A stretch of 64,000 bases of DNA from Legionella rowbothamii. GTDB lineage: Bacteria > Pseudomonadota > Gammaproteobacteria > Legionellales > Legionellaceae. Made by a program: the position numbers and the translations under genes. Below are positions 1 to 9,708 of the stretch, piece after piece (within the stretch, counting starts at the first letter, position 1; each line of letters opens with the position of its first letter). The stretch is from assembly GCF_900639985.1 (NCBI RefSeq), contig NZ_CAAAIM010000002.1, forward strand, positions 248,001 through 312,000. Reading direction: 5' to 3'. The notes below the pieces were generated by a model. The model was not told where the DNA came from, searched no databases, and saw only the letters and a program-made list of their open reading frames with translations.

Positions 1-39
1 TTTATTAAAAAATTTCGAGATGGTGCATCCCCCCCTTTA

Positions 40-894
40 TTACATGTTTAGGGCGGCTTTGGGTTTGTTTTCCGCACACAAATCTTTAATATCATCATTT
101 GCATTGTCCATCGCCACTCTTAAACGCCCTCGGCTGGGTTTTATCGGTGATGCTTTAACATTGAGGCCAAGACCTGAGAACGATACGATTGGTAATGAGG
201 CCACAGGCTTTGATTCTTCACAAATCTCTGCATTTTCTCGCGTAATGGCTTTTATTGCGTCAGTAACAAAGGTTAGGCAAAGATCCGCATATTCATCTCG
301 TTCGGTGTCTAAACCAACGAGTTTTTTCTTACAGTCGATAAGATTTTTAATTAAACATTCCTCTTTTTGAGCTCTAATCTCGATGGTGCACACCGACACC
401 TTGCTTGCAATTGTATCCATAGCTTTGGTAAAAACACCCTCTTCGACCGGGCACATAATATTTTCACCTAAATAATAAGCCGCATAAAAACAAAGAATAT
501 TGAATGGTTCGGTATTGTCTTCCAGATCAATCAGTTTGAATGTCTGAGTGGAAATCATATTATAGAATCGGTCTAATGTTGAATTGATGTTGGTCAATGT
601 GTCATTAAGGTGACCCCGAGCCCATTGTTTGAGTTTTCTCTGCTCTTGTACAATAAGATCAGTATCCGTAATCAATTTTTTTAAAGCCGCGAGACTTTTT
701 TCATCGGAGTCCAGACTGTTAAATGCGTCAATCTCTTTTTGTAAGGCGCGGGTTAGTTCCCGTTGTTTTTCAGAAAGATCCTTATCTCTAAACCAACTTA
801 ATAAAGCTTTTTTATCTTCGGCGATGGAGTCTTCAATCGACTTAAGTAAAACTCTATTAATTAGATCTTTAGCTGCTTTAACAAATATCGTCAT
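40..894 (-). CDS. Hypothetical protein, mostly helical, 284 aa
   Basis: I do not recognise a family. The start is well supported by a strong AAGGAG ribosome binding site just upstream of the ATG at 894. The N-terminal ~110 residues are rich in Lys, Glu and Leu and look helical, with a likely coiled coil around residues 40-90. There is no signal peptide and no clear membrane span. The C-terminal third is less charged, with a Pro/Ser/Gly-containing stretch and then a polar tail. It is divergent from glmU, with about 120 bases between them. In a Legionella-like genome a lone helical cytosolic protein of this size could be a secreted effector, but nothing in the sequence proves that. Confidence 0.7.
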   Translation of the reverse strand: MTIFVKAAKDLINRVLLKSIEDSIAEDKKALLSWFRDKDLSEKQRELTRALQKEIDAFNSLDSDEKSLAALKKLITDTDLIVQEQRKLKQWARGHLNDTLTNINSTLDRFYNMISTQTFKLIDLEDNTEPFNILCFYAAYYLGENIMCPVEEGVFTKAMDTIASKVSVCTIEIRAQKEECLIKNLIDCKKKLVGLDTERDEYADLCLTFVTDAIKAITRENAEICEESKPVASLPIVSFSGLGLNVKASPIKPSRGRLRVAMDNANDDIKDLCAENKPKAALNM

Positions 895-1012
895 TGCTCT
901 ACTCCTTTAAATACAATTTGTTTATCATAAACAAAACTTAATCTACTGATAACGTAAAAATTGCTTCATTGCATGCCTATTATTGTTTTTAACCTAGGGA
1001 ATAACAAATCTC

Positions 1013-2392
1013 ATGAATCTACACGTCGTAATATTAGCTGCAGGACAGGGCAAAAGAATGTATTCCAATACTCCTAAGGTGCTTCACCAGATTGCGGGAA
1101 AGCCTATGTTAGTTCGGGTAGTGGAAACTGCACAGCAACTAAACCCTGATGCAATCCATGTTATCTATGGTCATGGTGGTGAACAAATTAAGAACTCACT
1201 CCCTGACTTACCTGTGCATTGGGTTCATCAGGCAGAACAATTAGGTACTGGGCATGCATTAATGCAAGCGCTACCTCATATTCCACCACAAGCACAAGTT
1301 CTTGTTTTATCTGCTGATGTCCCACTTATTCAAGCAGATATCCTTCGATCTTTAGTTGAATGTAGCAAACCAGCTGATATTCATCAATCCGTTTTGGCAC
1401 TTTTAGTTGCCCACCTGGAAAACCCTTTTGGTTTGGGCCGTATAATTCGAGATATTCAAGGCAAAGTTTATGCCATTGTAGAAGAAAAAGATGCAAATGA
1501 GCAAGAAAAGAATATTAAAGAAATTTATACGGGGATTTGTTGCGCAAAAGCAGAAAATTTAGCGCATTGGTTGCCCCGGTTAAGCAATAAAAACGCACAA
1601 CAGGAGTATTATCTAACCGATATTATTGCCTTAGCGGTGGCGGATGAGGCAATTATTGCTACTTTAAAAACTAAGGATGTGTCGGAGATTAACGGGGTTA
1701 ATAATCGTTTACAGTTACAGCAATTAGAACGTATTTGGCAACGTCGTGAGGCAGAACGATTGATGCTACAAGGGGTCGCTATTGCCGATGCTCAGCGCTT
1801 TGATCTACGGGGTGAATTAATTTGTGGTAAAGACGTTTTCATTGATGTGAACTGTGTTTTCAATGGGAAGATAATTTTGGGAGATGGTTGTGTTGTTGGA
1901 CCTAACTGCATGTTGACTAATGTAACGCTTGGAGCGGGCACAGAAATTTTTGCCAACAGTGTATTGGAGGGGTGTACTATTGGTGAGGAGTGCGCGATAG
2001 GGCCTTTCGCACGTTTACGCACCGGGACGCAATTGGCGGCAAAGTGTAAAATTGGTAATTTTGTAGAGACCAAGAATGCGCTCTTTGATGAGGGTAGTAA
2101 GGCCAGCCATTTGAGTTATTTAGGGGATGTACAATTAGGGAAAAAAGTTAATGTAGGAGCCGGTACCATTACGTGTAATTACGATGGGAGGAATAAGCAT
2201 AAGACGGTGATCGAAGATGGGGCTTTTATTGGTTCAGATACCCAATTAGTAGCACCGGTAACGGTTGGTGCTCATGCTACGGTAGGTGCCGGTAGTACCA
2301 TTCGTAAGAATGTCCCACCTGGTGAATTGACCCTAACGGAATCAAAGCAGAAAACCATTTATGGTTGGAAGCGTCCAGTGAAAAAAGATTGA
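1013..2392 (+). CDS. glmU: Bifunctional UDP-GlcNAc pyrophosphorylase / GlcN-1-P acetyltransferase GlmU
   Basis: GlmU acetylates glucosamine-1-phosphate with acetyl-CoA, then couples the product to UTP to give UDP-GlcNAc, the precursor of peptidoglycan and LPS. The N-terminal uridylyltransferase domain begins with the nucleotide-binding loop LAAGQGKRM (residues 8-16). The C-terminal half is a left-handed beta-helix of hexapeptide repeats carrying the acetyltransferase site (KASHLSYLGD region, then GAGTITCNYDG). The 459 residues match the full-length bifunctional enzyme (456 in E. coli). It is a single gene followed by a hairpin at 2407-2438. The glmS gene for the preceding pathway step is at 25142. 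Confidence 0.97.
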   Translation: MNLHVVILAAGQGKRMYSNTPKVLHQIAGKPMLVRVVETAQQLNPDAIHVIYGHGGEQIKNSLPDLPVHWVHQAEQLGTGHALMQALPHIPPQAQVLVLSADVPLIQADILRSLVECSKPADIHQSVLALLVAHLENPFGLGRIIRDIQGKVYAIVEEKDANEQEKNIKEIYTGICCAKAENLAHWLPRLSNKNAQQEYYLTDIIALAVADEAIIATLKTKDVSEINGVNNRLQLQQLERIWQRREAERLMLQGVAIADAQRFDLRGELICGKDVFIDVNCVFNGKIILGDGCVVGPNCMLTNVTLGAGTEIFANSVLEGCTIGEECAIGPFARLRTGTQLAAKCKIGNFVETKNALFDEGSKASHLSYLGDVQLGKKVNVGAGTITCNYDGRNKHKTVIEDGAFIGSDTQLVAPVTVGAHATVGAGSTIRKNVPPGELTLTESKQKTIYGWKRPVKKD

Positions 2393-2406
2393 TTTTAATT
2401 AAGATG

Positions 2407-2438
2407 TAGCCCGTATTACCCTGCGCTAATACGGGCTA
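2407..2438. terminator. Bidirectional hairpin terminator between glmU and the convergent membrane-protein gene
   Basis: Perfect 12-bp stem (TAGCCCGTATTA, 2407-2418, with its complement at 2427-2438) and an 8-base loop. The 5' arm overlaps the stop codon of the minus-strand gene ending at 2416. It resembles the other GTAGG/CCC palindromes in this window and could be a repeat used as a terminator. Confidence 0.75.
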
Positions 2439-3696
2439 TGGTTTTACTGACACTCTTTTCAATTTGGTTGCAAAACTTAAGGATCATTGGTAGCAATAAT
2501 ATCGTAATGAACAATTTATATTGCCAAACATTGACGACTAAATTAATAATTTGATCGTAAGAATAAATCCCACCAAACAATAAGCTGTAGTCAATCAAAC
2601 ACAATAATGAATTCGCGCAAACATTTGCAATCAAGATACGTAAAGGGCGTTGTACTGCGTGACACTTTAGATAATGTAGTAACAAGGCATTACTTATAAA
2701 GGTTGCGGATAGCGTTAGAAACGTTGCCGGCAATCTTCGCATCATAATATATTGGTAAAATGAGTCTGAATTACAAAAGCAAGGTGAGGGAAGAATAACA
2801 ATGGCGGATAATAAAATATCAAAAATTACTTGAGTCGCAATGATAATCACGCTTAATTTTAAATTCGCTTTATAGCCCCATAATTCGCCAATCAAGGTAC
2901 TAATCGCTAAAGTAACCGGAAAGAATAAAGCGCTGGCAGCTAAAATCCAGTGCCGATTAACCAGGGTGACAATACGATATTCACAGGCCAGGCAAATTAA
3001 CATAATCACCAGGGCAATGCCACTCAAATAATAGCACAGGGGGAACGGTTCATTATCGCGTTGCAAAGTAAACGGAGCCTGCAGATAGTTTAGACAAATC
3101 GTGAGGTAAATGACTCCTATAACTAACAGCAAGAAGGAAGCAATTAGTAGTGAATCGAGCATAATTTGATTGAAGTTGTGAAGATGCTCGCCTACAAATA
3201 AAAGGAAAAAATTCAAAATAAAAAAGCTCAAACCACCAAATAACGCTAAAAGCATGCAGTGTTTTGATGAAAAGAAAATTTTCGGAGTCCTTGCGCCGCA
3301 TAAGAGATGGGGCACATAAAAGCTAAGTATAAAGGAAATGGTTACGGCGAAGAATTTTTTGGGGAGATCATCAAACACAATTTGATAAACAGGATTTTCC
3401 CGCATATGCCCTACGGTTGGTAGGTTAATCAATACATATACGCCAAGACAAAAGGCATATAAAGACATGAGTGAAATATTCAGCACGTGTCGTTGCTCTT
3501 TCAGCGTGCATTTACGCAATGTGATAAGATAAAAACCCGCGATTATTGGGCAAAGAATTGCATGAATAGAAAATATCAATCCCTTCGCCACCACGATTTT
3601 GAATGAAACATTAATGAGCAAGGTCAGGAGGGTAACTATGACTATAGTCACACAGAGAAATCCTGGGGCTTTGGGGGTGGACAATATTCGATTCAT
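2416..3696 (-). CDS. Multi-pass membrane protein, possible tandem VUT-family (DUF165) transporter
   Basis: A 426-residue, very hydrophobic protein with about 11-12 predicted membrane segments. Both halves carry patterns like the VUT family (YhhQ-type queuosine-precursor transporters): a hydrophobic repeat, then a short polar segment with an aromatic (NPVYQIVFDDLP near residues 101-112, and FYQYIMMRRLPATF near 310-325), a helix, and a final membrane pair (for example CLIDYSLLFGGIYS, near 375). VUT proteins are usually about 220 residues, so this would be a fused duplication with a diverged N-half. The assignment is by eye. QueC (queuosine synthesis) is encoded at 9709-10380 but not adjacent. 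It could be an unrelated transporter. Confidence 0.5.
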   Translation of the reverse strand: MNRILSTPKAPGFLCVTIVIVTLLTLLINVSFKIVVAKGLIFSIHAILCPIIAGFYLITLRKCTLKEQRHVLNISLMSLYAFCLGVYVLINLPTVGHMRENPVYQIVFDDLPKKFFAVTISFILSFYVPHLLCGARTPKIFFSSKHCMLLALFGGLSFFILNFFLLFVGEHLHNFNQIMLDSLLIASFLLLVIGVIYLTICLNYLQAPFTLQRDNEPFPLCYYLSGIALVIMLICLACEYRIVTLVNRHWILAASALFFPVTLAISTLIGELWGYKANLKLSVIIIATQVIFDILLSAIVILPSPCFCNSDSFYQYIMMRRLPATFLTLSATFISNALLLHYLKCHAVQRPLRILIANVCANSLLCLIDYSLLFGGIYSYDQIINLVVNVWQYKLFITILLLPMILKFCNQIEKSVSKTIARISAG

Positions 3697-3845
3697 ATTT
3701 CGGTTAAATTGAAAAAGTGTATTTTAATGAACTAATCCGCGCGCAAATATAGCACTAGAGCGCTTTAAATAGCAAGGTGTAATAATTCAGCCAGGTGATG
3801 CTGAGAGTTTGCCAGGACTCCTGATCTTTGTTCATCTTGATGTAG

Positions 3846-3865
3846 GCTGGGCTATCAGGCCCAGC
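3846..3865. repeat. REP-like palindrome (GTAGGcTGGGC type)
   Basis: Arms GCTGGGC and GCCCAGC with a 6-base loop, preceded by TGTAG. The same layout occurs at 12572 and 59723. It lies in the 240-base gap between the genes ending at 3696 and 3937, which holds no gene that I can see. Confidence 0.6.
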
Positions 3866-3936
3866 ACAGGAGGAGGCAAACACATCATTCTATGTTTGAC
3901 GTTACAACTTATCCAAAATTAACTGGAACTAATTAC

Positions 3937-5661
3937 TTAAAAATAATTGTTCTGTAGGGCTTTCCCCAAAGACGTTGACGTAGATGGTTCTTGTGCTATA
4001 TCTCTTCTTGGATTTGGTCTTCGATGAAACGAATGGATGTTTAATTCTCGTTGTTTTTGCTCTATACCTACTTTTAAATCGACCAGTGGCGGGGTTTCTG
4101 TAGTTAGAATCCGTAGTGGGCGGCTTTCTTCCGTTATCTCTGGGTTGGTTTCACGGGATTCATGTAATGCAGACAGCTGCGAATCACTGGCTATTGCCAA
4201 TGGGGGGGCTTCACGTAAGTCATGGCGTTGCAACCATTGTTGCAATGCTTGCACAAATTTCCAAAAATCCTCATCAGAGCATAGATTTATAAGAAAACCG
4301 GTGACCTTGGGCGAGATGCCATAGCGTTGGTACAGCAGTTCGGGTACGGCATTTCTTATGGCTGCTGCAACTAAGGGGACATGTGAGCGCGTAAGATTTG
4401 CTACAGGGATTCCTGCAATTTTTACAATATCGATAATATCGAGTCCGAGTTCATGCATATCTGGCCAAAAAATGCGAAATACCGGATCATTGATTGCTGC
4501 TTTAGAGTCATAATAAATACTGGGAGCAATTTTTTTGGCTACTATTTTTAAATGACTAGGTTTCGGTCTGTTTAATCGTTCCAAATCACTATTTAGTACT
4601 TCAGTTAGTCGTCTTAAAATATCGGGCACGGAAATAATTGGTTTTTTATTAAGTTGTGGTTGAAATAGTCTGGCAATTTCTGCTTTAGAACCAGAAATAA
4701 TAATATCAGCTAAAAAACCACTGGTTTTGCCATAGGCGACGAGGGGGTCTAATAAATCATACTTTCCTGGGGGAACATAGTCGATTTTCATATGGGTTGC
4801 ATTATTAATAAAAAATAGCATTAACATGTGGCGCATGGTTCTATGAACGGCATAAGACGGTATGCCAACAGTAGATTGTAATGCTTTGTCTAAAAGCATT
4901 TCCGAGACTACATAAGCGAAACCCAACGACCATATTTTGGAGCGCTCCGCCGAAGCTCGGTGGCGTTCGCAACGGTCTAAATTTGCGCCACGGGTAATTA
5001 GATCACCAGAAAAACCTGCTTTTAATATTAAAGCGACTATTTCACCAGTATAGGGTAAGTAACTTACTCCCCCAGTTAATAAGTCATTTAAAAATAATAT
5101 GAAAAATTCACGAAGTGAGCCTTTAACCTTACGTTTAAAATTACAATGCTCTAGTTCACAAGGCGTGAGTTCTTTAATTTTAGGTTTTGGCTTAGTTGTA
5201 TTAAATGCGGCAGCACCCATGGTATCAATAGCTAAGGTCTGAGCGAGCATATGAGATGAGCGTTGGGTCGTCCATCCCCAAACTATCCAATCAATGGCAG
5301 TGGCTGCAGGAATTACCATGGCGTTGTATACAAGAGTGGCTTCCTCTTCATTTTCGCGCCCGGTTCTAACCGCTGTTTGCAAGGACGCATTGGCCATATT
5401 AATTAGGATTAATGGCGCAATTTGGTAGACCGCGATATTAGTTGCTGCTTTAACTATTTTATACGATTGTTCTGAACGTAGTGCTGGAAGTGATGTTTTT
5501 AAAGCCTGTACCTGCTCTAATGTCGAAAACATCATATTTACTGCAAACGTAGAGATTTTGACCGCTGGGGTGTAGGTCCAATCCCAAACCCATTTTACAG
5601 TATCAGTAACAGCATCCTTTGCAATTTGTGCTCCATCTACGATTGTATTCCACCATCCCAT
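3937..5661 (-). CDS. Hypothetical protein with hydrophobic segments, 574 aa
   Basis: Family not recognised. The start has a good GGGAGA ribosome binding site. The N-terminal ~40 residues are rich in Trp (WWNTIVDG, VKWVWDWTY). Hydrophobic stretches occur near residues 75-95, 175-215 and around 270, which suggests membrane association rather than a classical transporter. The C-terminal ~90 residues are polar and probably disordered, with Glu-, Pro- and Ser-rich sequence (for example ITEESRPLRI). There is no signal peptide. This arrangement (hydrophobic patches plus a polar Glu-rich tail) is common in Legionella Dot/Icm substrates, so an effector is possible but unproven. It is monocistronic, with about 140 bases to nth. 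Confidence 0.7.
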   Translation of the reverse strand: MGWWNTIVDGAQIAKDAVTDTVKWVWDWTYTPAVKISTFAVNMMFSTLEQVQALKTSLPALRSEQSYKIVKAATNIAVYQIAPLILINMANASLQTAVRTGRENEEEATLVYNAMVIPAATAIDWIVWGWTTQRSSHMLAQTLAIDTMGAAAFNTTKPKPKIKELTPCELEHCNFKRKVKGSLREFFILFLNDLLTGGVSYLPYTGEIVALILKAGFSGDLITRGANLDRCERHRASAERSKIWSLGFAYVVSEMLLDKALQSTVGIPSYAVHRTMRHMLMLFFINNATHMKIDYVPPGKYDLLDPLVAYGKTSGFLADIIISGSKAEIARLFQPQLNKKPIISVPDILRRLTEVLNSDLERLNRPKPSHLKIVAKKIAPSIYYDSKAAINDPVFRIFWPDMHELGLDIIDIVKIAGIPVANLTRSHVPLVAAAIRNAVPELLYQRYGISPKVTGFLINLCSDEDFWKFVQALQQWLQRHDLREAPPLAIASDSQLSALHESRETNPEITEESRPLRILTTETPPLVDLKVGIEQKQRELNIHSFHRRPNPRRDIAQEPSTSTSLGKALQNNYF

Positions 5662-5804
5662 AATCTTTCTCCCTGAAACATCGAGATTTTATTCTAGGGG
5701 CAAAAATTGCGGAATGCTATACCCTGAAACAATCATTTTTACATAGTGCGGAAATTTCACGACCAGAGTGACAAAATGTTTCCGTTTTGTATGGTTTCTA
5801 AGTG

Positions 5805-6440
5805 TTAGGGAAGGTTTTTATCGTTAAATTCACAGAGATCTTGGATAATGCAGGTAGCACACTTAGGAGCGCGCGCAGTACAGACATAACGTCCATGCAA
5901 AATTAACCAGTGATGGGCATCTTGCAAAAATTCTGCAGGTACCTTCTTAAGTAGTCCGAGCTCAACAGCCAAGGGTGTTTTGCCTTTAGCAATTCCTGTT
6001 CGGTTGGCGACACGAAATATATGGGTATCTACAGCCATAGTTGGTTCGCCAAAAGCCGTATTTAATACCACATTCGCCGTTTTACGCCCAACACCTGGCA
6101 AGGCTTCGAGCGCCTCACGTTGTCTGGGAACCTCTCCATGGTGATGTTCAATTAATAAAGCACAAGTCTTGATGATATTTTGCGCTTTACTATTATAAAG
6201 GCCAATAGATTTAACATATTCTTTTAATTGCTCCAAACCTAAATCTAAAATGCCTTGTGGTGTATTAGCTACCGGAAATAATTTTGCGGTAGCTTTATTG
6301 ACGCCGATGTCCGTTGCTTGCGCTGAAAGAATAACTGCAATTAATAACTCAAAGGGTGAGTGATAAACTAACTCGGTAGTTGGATGAGGATTTTGTTCAC
6401 GAAAACGTGTAAAAATATCCCGAATCTTTTGTTTATTCAT
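5805..6440 (-). CDS. nth: Endonuclease III (DNA glycosylase/AP lyase)
   Basis: Removes oxidised pyrimidines from DNA and cleaves the abasic strand. It is 211 residues, the same length as the E. coli enzyme, and aligns without apparent gaps. It has the helix-hairpin-helix [10 protein letters not shown] with the catalytic Lys at residue 120, the catalytic Asp in VDTHIFRV (about residue 138), and a C-terminal [4Fe-4S] loop with four cysteines spaced C-x6-C-x2-C-x5-C. Its start overlaps the end of rnfB by 8 bases, so the two are translationally coupled. The rnf/rsx-nth linkage is also known from E. coli. Confidence 0.97.
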   Translation of the reverse strand: MNKQKIRDIFTRFREQNPHPTTELVYHSPFELLIAVILSAQATDIGVNKATAKLFPVANTPQGILDLGLEQLKEYVKSIGLYNSKAQNIIKTCALLIEHHHGEVPRQREALEALPGVGRKTANVVLNTAFGEPTMAVDTHIFRVANRTGIAKGKTPLAVELGLLKKVPAEFLQDAHHWLILHGRYVCTARAPKCATCIIQDLCEFNDKNLP

Positions 6441-7047
6441 GCGTCTTCTTTGCCTTAACGCGAGCCAGGGCTTGTTGAATATAATCTTGTTTGGCTTGAA
6501 TGTCTTGCGAATGATTAGCCGAGTTTTTCGTCAATAGCCGTTTTTCTCGATAAGCCTGCTGCTTTTGATGTTCGTCCCGTAATAAGCGTGTTTGTTTGTC
6601 ATTAAAGCGCTGGCGTGCCAAATCCTTATCATAGTCAGGCTCCGATAACGTGACCATTTCAATGCAATCAACGGGGCAGGGTGTTATGCATAAACCACAG
6701 CCCGTGCACTCATGACTAATGATGGCATGCATTAATTTACCGCTACCAATAATGGCATCTACAGGACAAGCCTTAATGCATTTGGTACAACCAATACAAT
6801 CTTCTTCACGTATCACTGCCACCGATGGTGCTCGGGTATTAGCCATGGCTTCATCAAGATACGGAGTTGCATCAAGCTTGAGCAAGGCCGCTAGCGCTTT
6901 AACAGTTTTCACCCCGCCAGGAGGGCATTTATTAATTGTGGCGCTGCCTTGTGCTAAGGCTTCGGCATAAGGCAAGCATCCTGAATAATTGCACTCGCCA
7001 CATTGAGTTTGTGGCAAGAGCGCATCGATTTCTTTAACTGAGGGCAT
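6433..7047 (-). CDS. rnfB: RnfB-type iron-sulfur protein, soluble, without membrane anchor
   Basis: RnfB is the multi-cluster ferredoxin subunit of the Rnf/Rsx electron-transport complex. Visible here are an N-terminal [4Fe-4S] domain with Cys16, Cys19, Cys24 and Cys41 ([11 protein letters not shown] then KCPPGG), and two ferredoxin motifs ([14 protein letters not shown] and [14 protein letters not shown]). A Lys/Arg/Gln-rich tail of about 60 residues follows. The usual N-terminal transmembrane helix of RnfB is absent: the protein begins directly with the first cluster domain. No other rnf genes are in the window. It overlaps metG by 14 bases and nth by 8, forming a tight operon. It may serve as a soluble electron carrier; its partner is unknown. 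Confidence 0.88.
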   Translation of the reverse strand: MPSVKEIDALLPQTQCGECNYSGCLPYAEALAQGSATINKCPPGGVKTVKALAALLKLDATPYLDEAMANTRAPSVAVIREEDCIGCTKCIKACPVDAIIGSGKLMHAIISHECTGCGLCITPCPVDCIEMVTLSEPDYDKDLARQRFNDKQTRLLRDEHQKQQAYREKRLLTKNSANHSQDIQAKQDYIQQALARVKAKKTHE

Positions 7048-8704
7048 TAGTCACCTGTTTTGATTGCTCGAGCATGGCGTCTATTTTTTCTTTTTCAACA
7101 CGAGTTATTAAGGGTTGGAATGGATTAAGCTGATGGTTTAACAAGGGAGCATCAATTGCTGCCCAAGTTAATGGTTCACAATTTAAAAATTGCTCTGCCG
7201 CTTGCGCCATCAGGGGTAATACGGGTTTTAAATAAGTCATTAGCACGCGGAATAAATTAATACCCATAGTGCAAATATCTTGAACTTCTGCCAAGCGTCC
7301 TTCTTCTTTAGCCAGCACCCAGGGCTTATGAGTATCAATGTATTGGTTTACTTTATCTGCGCACTCCATAATGAGGCGAATGGCCCGTGCATAATCACGA
7401 GTTACATAGGCATCAATAACCGCTGGGCGCATTTCTACTAATTCCGCATACAATTGCGGTTCACTTAGGGTGTTACTTAAACGGTTTTCAAAGCGTTTAT
7501 TAATAAAACCGGCACAACGGCTAGCGATATTTACTACTTTACCCACTAAATCAGCATTTATACGGTTGGTAAAATCTTCAAAATTCAAATCCAAATCATC
7601 AACACGTCCATTGAGTTTTGCCGCAAAATAGTAACGTAAATATTCAGGGTGTAGGTGCTCCAGATAGGTACGTGCTTCAAGGAAGGTTCCTCGAGATTTA
7701 GACATCTTTTGCCCATCAACTGTTAAAAAGCCGTGGGTATATACTGCAGTAGGCAGGCGATGATCGCTAGCAGCAAGCATTGCAGGCCAGAATAAGGCAT
7801 GGAAATAAACAATATCCTTACCTACGAAATGGTATAATTCGGTTTTAGAATCTTTATCCCAGAATTCGGCAAAGGATGCTCCTTGCTCATCACAGTACTT
7901 TTTGAAACTGGCCATATAGCCTATAGGGGCATCCAGCCAAACATAAAAATATTTATCGGTGGTTCCGGGGATAGGGAAGCCAAAATAAGGGGCATCCCGA
8001 GAAATGTCCCATTGTTTTAGACCTGCAGCAAACCACTCATCAAGCTTATTCGCTACCTCATTTTGTAGATGTCCATTGCGGGTCCACTCTTTTAATAAGC
8101 TTTCAAAACGAGGCAAATCAAAGAAATAATGTTCTGAATCCTTTTCTATGGGTTTGGCACCAGAGATTGCCGATACCGCATCAATAAGATCAGTTGGTGA
8201 ATACGTGGAACCACAGACTTCACAGTTATCACCATATTGATCCTTCGCACCACATTTAGGACAAGTCCCTTTCACATATCGGTCAGGTAGGAACATTTGT
8301 TTTTCTGGGTCAAAGGCCTGGCGAATGGTTTTTTTAACGATGTAGTTATTTGCTTGTAGTTTTTCATAGATAGCAGAGGCTAATGCCTGATTTTCAGGGG
8401 AGTGGGTCGTATGATAGCAGTCGTAGTCAATGGCAAATTGCTTAAAGTCATGCTCGTGGCTTAATTTAATTTCTGCGGTTAAGGCTTCAGGAGTAATACC
8501 CATTTGTTCCGCTTTTAACATAATGGGGGTGCCATGCGCATCATCTCCACACACACTAATGCATTGAATCCCTAACATTTTGTGAGTACGCACCCAGACA
8601 TCGGTTTGAATGTGTTCTACCAAATGGCCTAAATGCAGATGTCCATTCGCATAGGGAAGGGCACTAGTGACTAACATTTTACGTTCTGTATGGTTTATTG
8701 ACAT
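7034..8704 (-). CDS. metG: Methionyl-tRNA synthetase, short form
   Basis: Charges tRNA-Met with methionine. I place the start at 8704 because a GAGGAG site lies 9 bases upstream and the protein then begins shortly before the class I motif; a frame open to 8767 would add 21 implausible residues. Signature motifs are HLHLGHL (HIGH), a four-Cys zinc knuckle region ([18 protein letters not shown]), and KMSKSRG. At 556 residues it lacks the C-terminal EMAP-type tRNA-binding/dimerisation domain that brings E. coli MetG to 677. It is first in the metG-rnfB-nth operon and overlaps rnfB by 14 bases. Confidence 0.96.
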   Translation of the reverse strand: MSINHTERKMLVTSALPYANGHLHLGHLVEHIQTDVWVRTHKMLGIQCISVCGDDAHGTPIMLKAEQMGITPEALTAEIKLSHEHDFKQFAIDYDCYHTTHSPENQALASAIYEKLQANNYIVKKTIRQAFDPEKQMFLPDRYVKGTCPKCGAKDQYGDNCEVCGSTYSPTDLIDAVSAISGAKPIEKDSEHYFFDLPRFESLLKEWTRNGHLQNEVANKLDEWFAAGLKQWDISRDAPYFGFPIPGTTDKYFYVWLDAPIGYMASFKKYCDEQGASFAEFWDKDSKTELYHFVGKDIVYFHALFWPAMLAASDHRLPTAVYTHGFLTVDGQKMSKSRGTFLEARTYLEHLHPEYLRYYFAAKLNGRVDDLDLNFEDFTNRINADLVGKVVNIASRCAGFINKRFENRLSNTLSEPQLYAELVEMRPAVIDAYVTRDYARAIRLIMECADKVNQYIDTHKPWVLAKEEGRLAEVQDICTMGINLFRVLMTYLKPVLPLMAQAAEQFLNCEPLTWAAIDAPLLNHQLNPFQPLITRVEKEKIDAMLEQSKQVTNALS

Positions 8705-8806
8705 GTTCAATGACTCCTCATCACCCATAGTATGTCCTAGGTATAAAAGCGCCCGATTATAACGCAAATAGGGATTAAATGCTGCAAGTAAACATGATGA
8801 GAATAA

Positions 8807-8830
8807 AAAACGCGGCTACAGCCGCGTTTT
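8807..8830. terminator. Perfect palindromic terminator after the minus-strand gene ending at 8854
   Basis: The 24 bases form a perfect inverted repeat (AAAACGCGGCT with its complement). The effective stem is about 10 bp with a 4-base loop. It ends in runs of T in either orientation, so it can act in both directions. It separates the gene ending at 8854 from metG. Confidence 0.8.
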
Positions 8831-8853
8831 AAGGGATTATTTTGTTGTACATC

Positions 8854-9555
8854 TTAGACAACTTCCATTGTACTCCCCAAATTTAGACCTAGTTCCTCTG
8901 CTTCATCTTTTGCTTTTTTATGCAGTGAACTAATATGTACAGGTTTTTCGGACATGTCTTGCTTGCTTACAGGTGGCTGAGCACTTAAACCACTCATTAA
9001 CCTTCTAGGACTATCTACTAGAGTGCTTTGTTGTTCTGCTTGAGGGTCCTCTTCTGGCTCTTCAGGTTGCGGATTACATGCATTTTTAATCGCAGAAATC
9101 AAATTAACCACGGATGCTACGGTATAACTAGCTACTGAGGTCGCAGTAAAAGCCAGCCCCGCCGCAAAGCCCATTTGCAGTAGGGGATCGGCACCCACTA
9201 TACCTGCGATGGAATAACTATAAATGGCATAATCAGCTACGAACGTTAGAGCTGCAGGCCATAAGTATAAAGTTAAACCAACGGCACCACCAATAGCTAA
9301 CGAGGCCCAAAAAGCAGTAGATATGGCTGCTTTATGATCGTTAACAAAGCTAGAGATTCCTCTACCCAATGCACCGACACCCTTTAAAACCAAGCCTAAA
9401 AGCCCTGGAAATACGATTGGATTCCCTTCTTTGTCTTTTTTTACTTTACCGTCTTTATATTTTTCAGTAGAGCCAAAAACCAACTTAGCTATACCAAATA
9501 AAATAGTTCCTGGAAGTTCTACCGCGCCAATGGCAAAGTCTCTTAAACGTCCCAT
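8854..9555 (-). CDS. Hypothetical membrane protein, 233 aa
   Basis: Family not recognised. The start has a GGAGTGAG ribosome binding site. Residues 1-75 are amphipathic (VELPGTILFGIAKLVFGSTE and a Lys-rich loop). Two or three membrane spans follow, around 78-98, 100-120 and 125-155, rich in Ala and Gly. The C-terminal 70 residues are cytosolic in character, Pro/Glu/Ser-rich, and end in an acidic stretch (AKDEAEELGL). A hydrophobic core plus a Glu-rich C-terminus is compatible with a Legionella Dot/Icm substrate or an inner-membrane protein. Monocistronic, with its own terminator downstream. Confidence 0.7.
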   Translation of the reverse strand: MGRLRDFAIGAVELPGTILFGIAKLVFGSTEKYKDGKVKKDKEGNPIVFPGLLGLVLKGVGALGRGISSFVNDHKAAISTAFWASLAIGGAVGLTLYLWPAALTFVADYAIYSYSIAGIVGADPLLQMGFAAGLAFTATSVASYTVASVVNLISAIKNACNPQPEEPEEDPQAEQQSTLVDSPRRLMSGLSAQPPVSKQDMSEKPVHISSLHKKAKDEAEELGLNLGSTMEVV

Positions 9556-9708
9556 ATACTCACTCCATGATAGTTATAAATCACCACAAATCATAACAAT
9601 GATTCGTAATGGCGTGAATCAAAAATGTTCAATTTGTTGTAACAAAAGTGTAAATGCAGTGTCAGTCCTAGCTCGTATTGGCGTGTGTACTACCGATACG
9701 GCTAGAGC

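Noticed and set aside
1792..2073. Antisense open frame inside glmU
   Set aside because: Shadow of the real reading frame; no ribosome binding site, and glmU is unambiguous.
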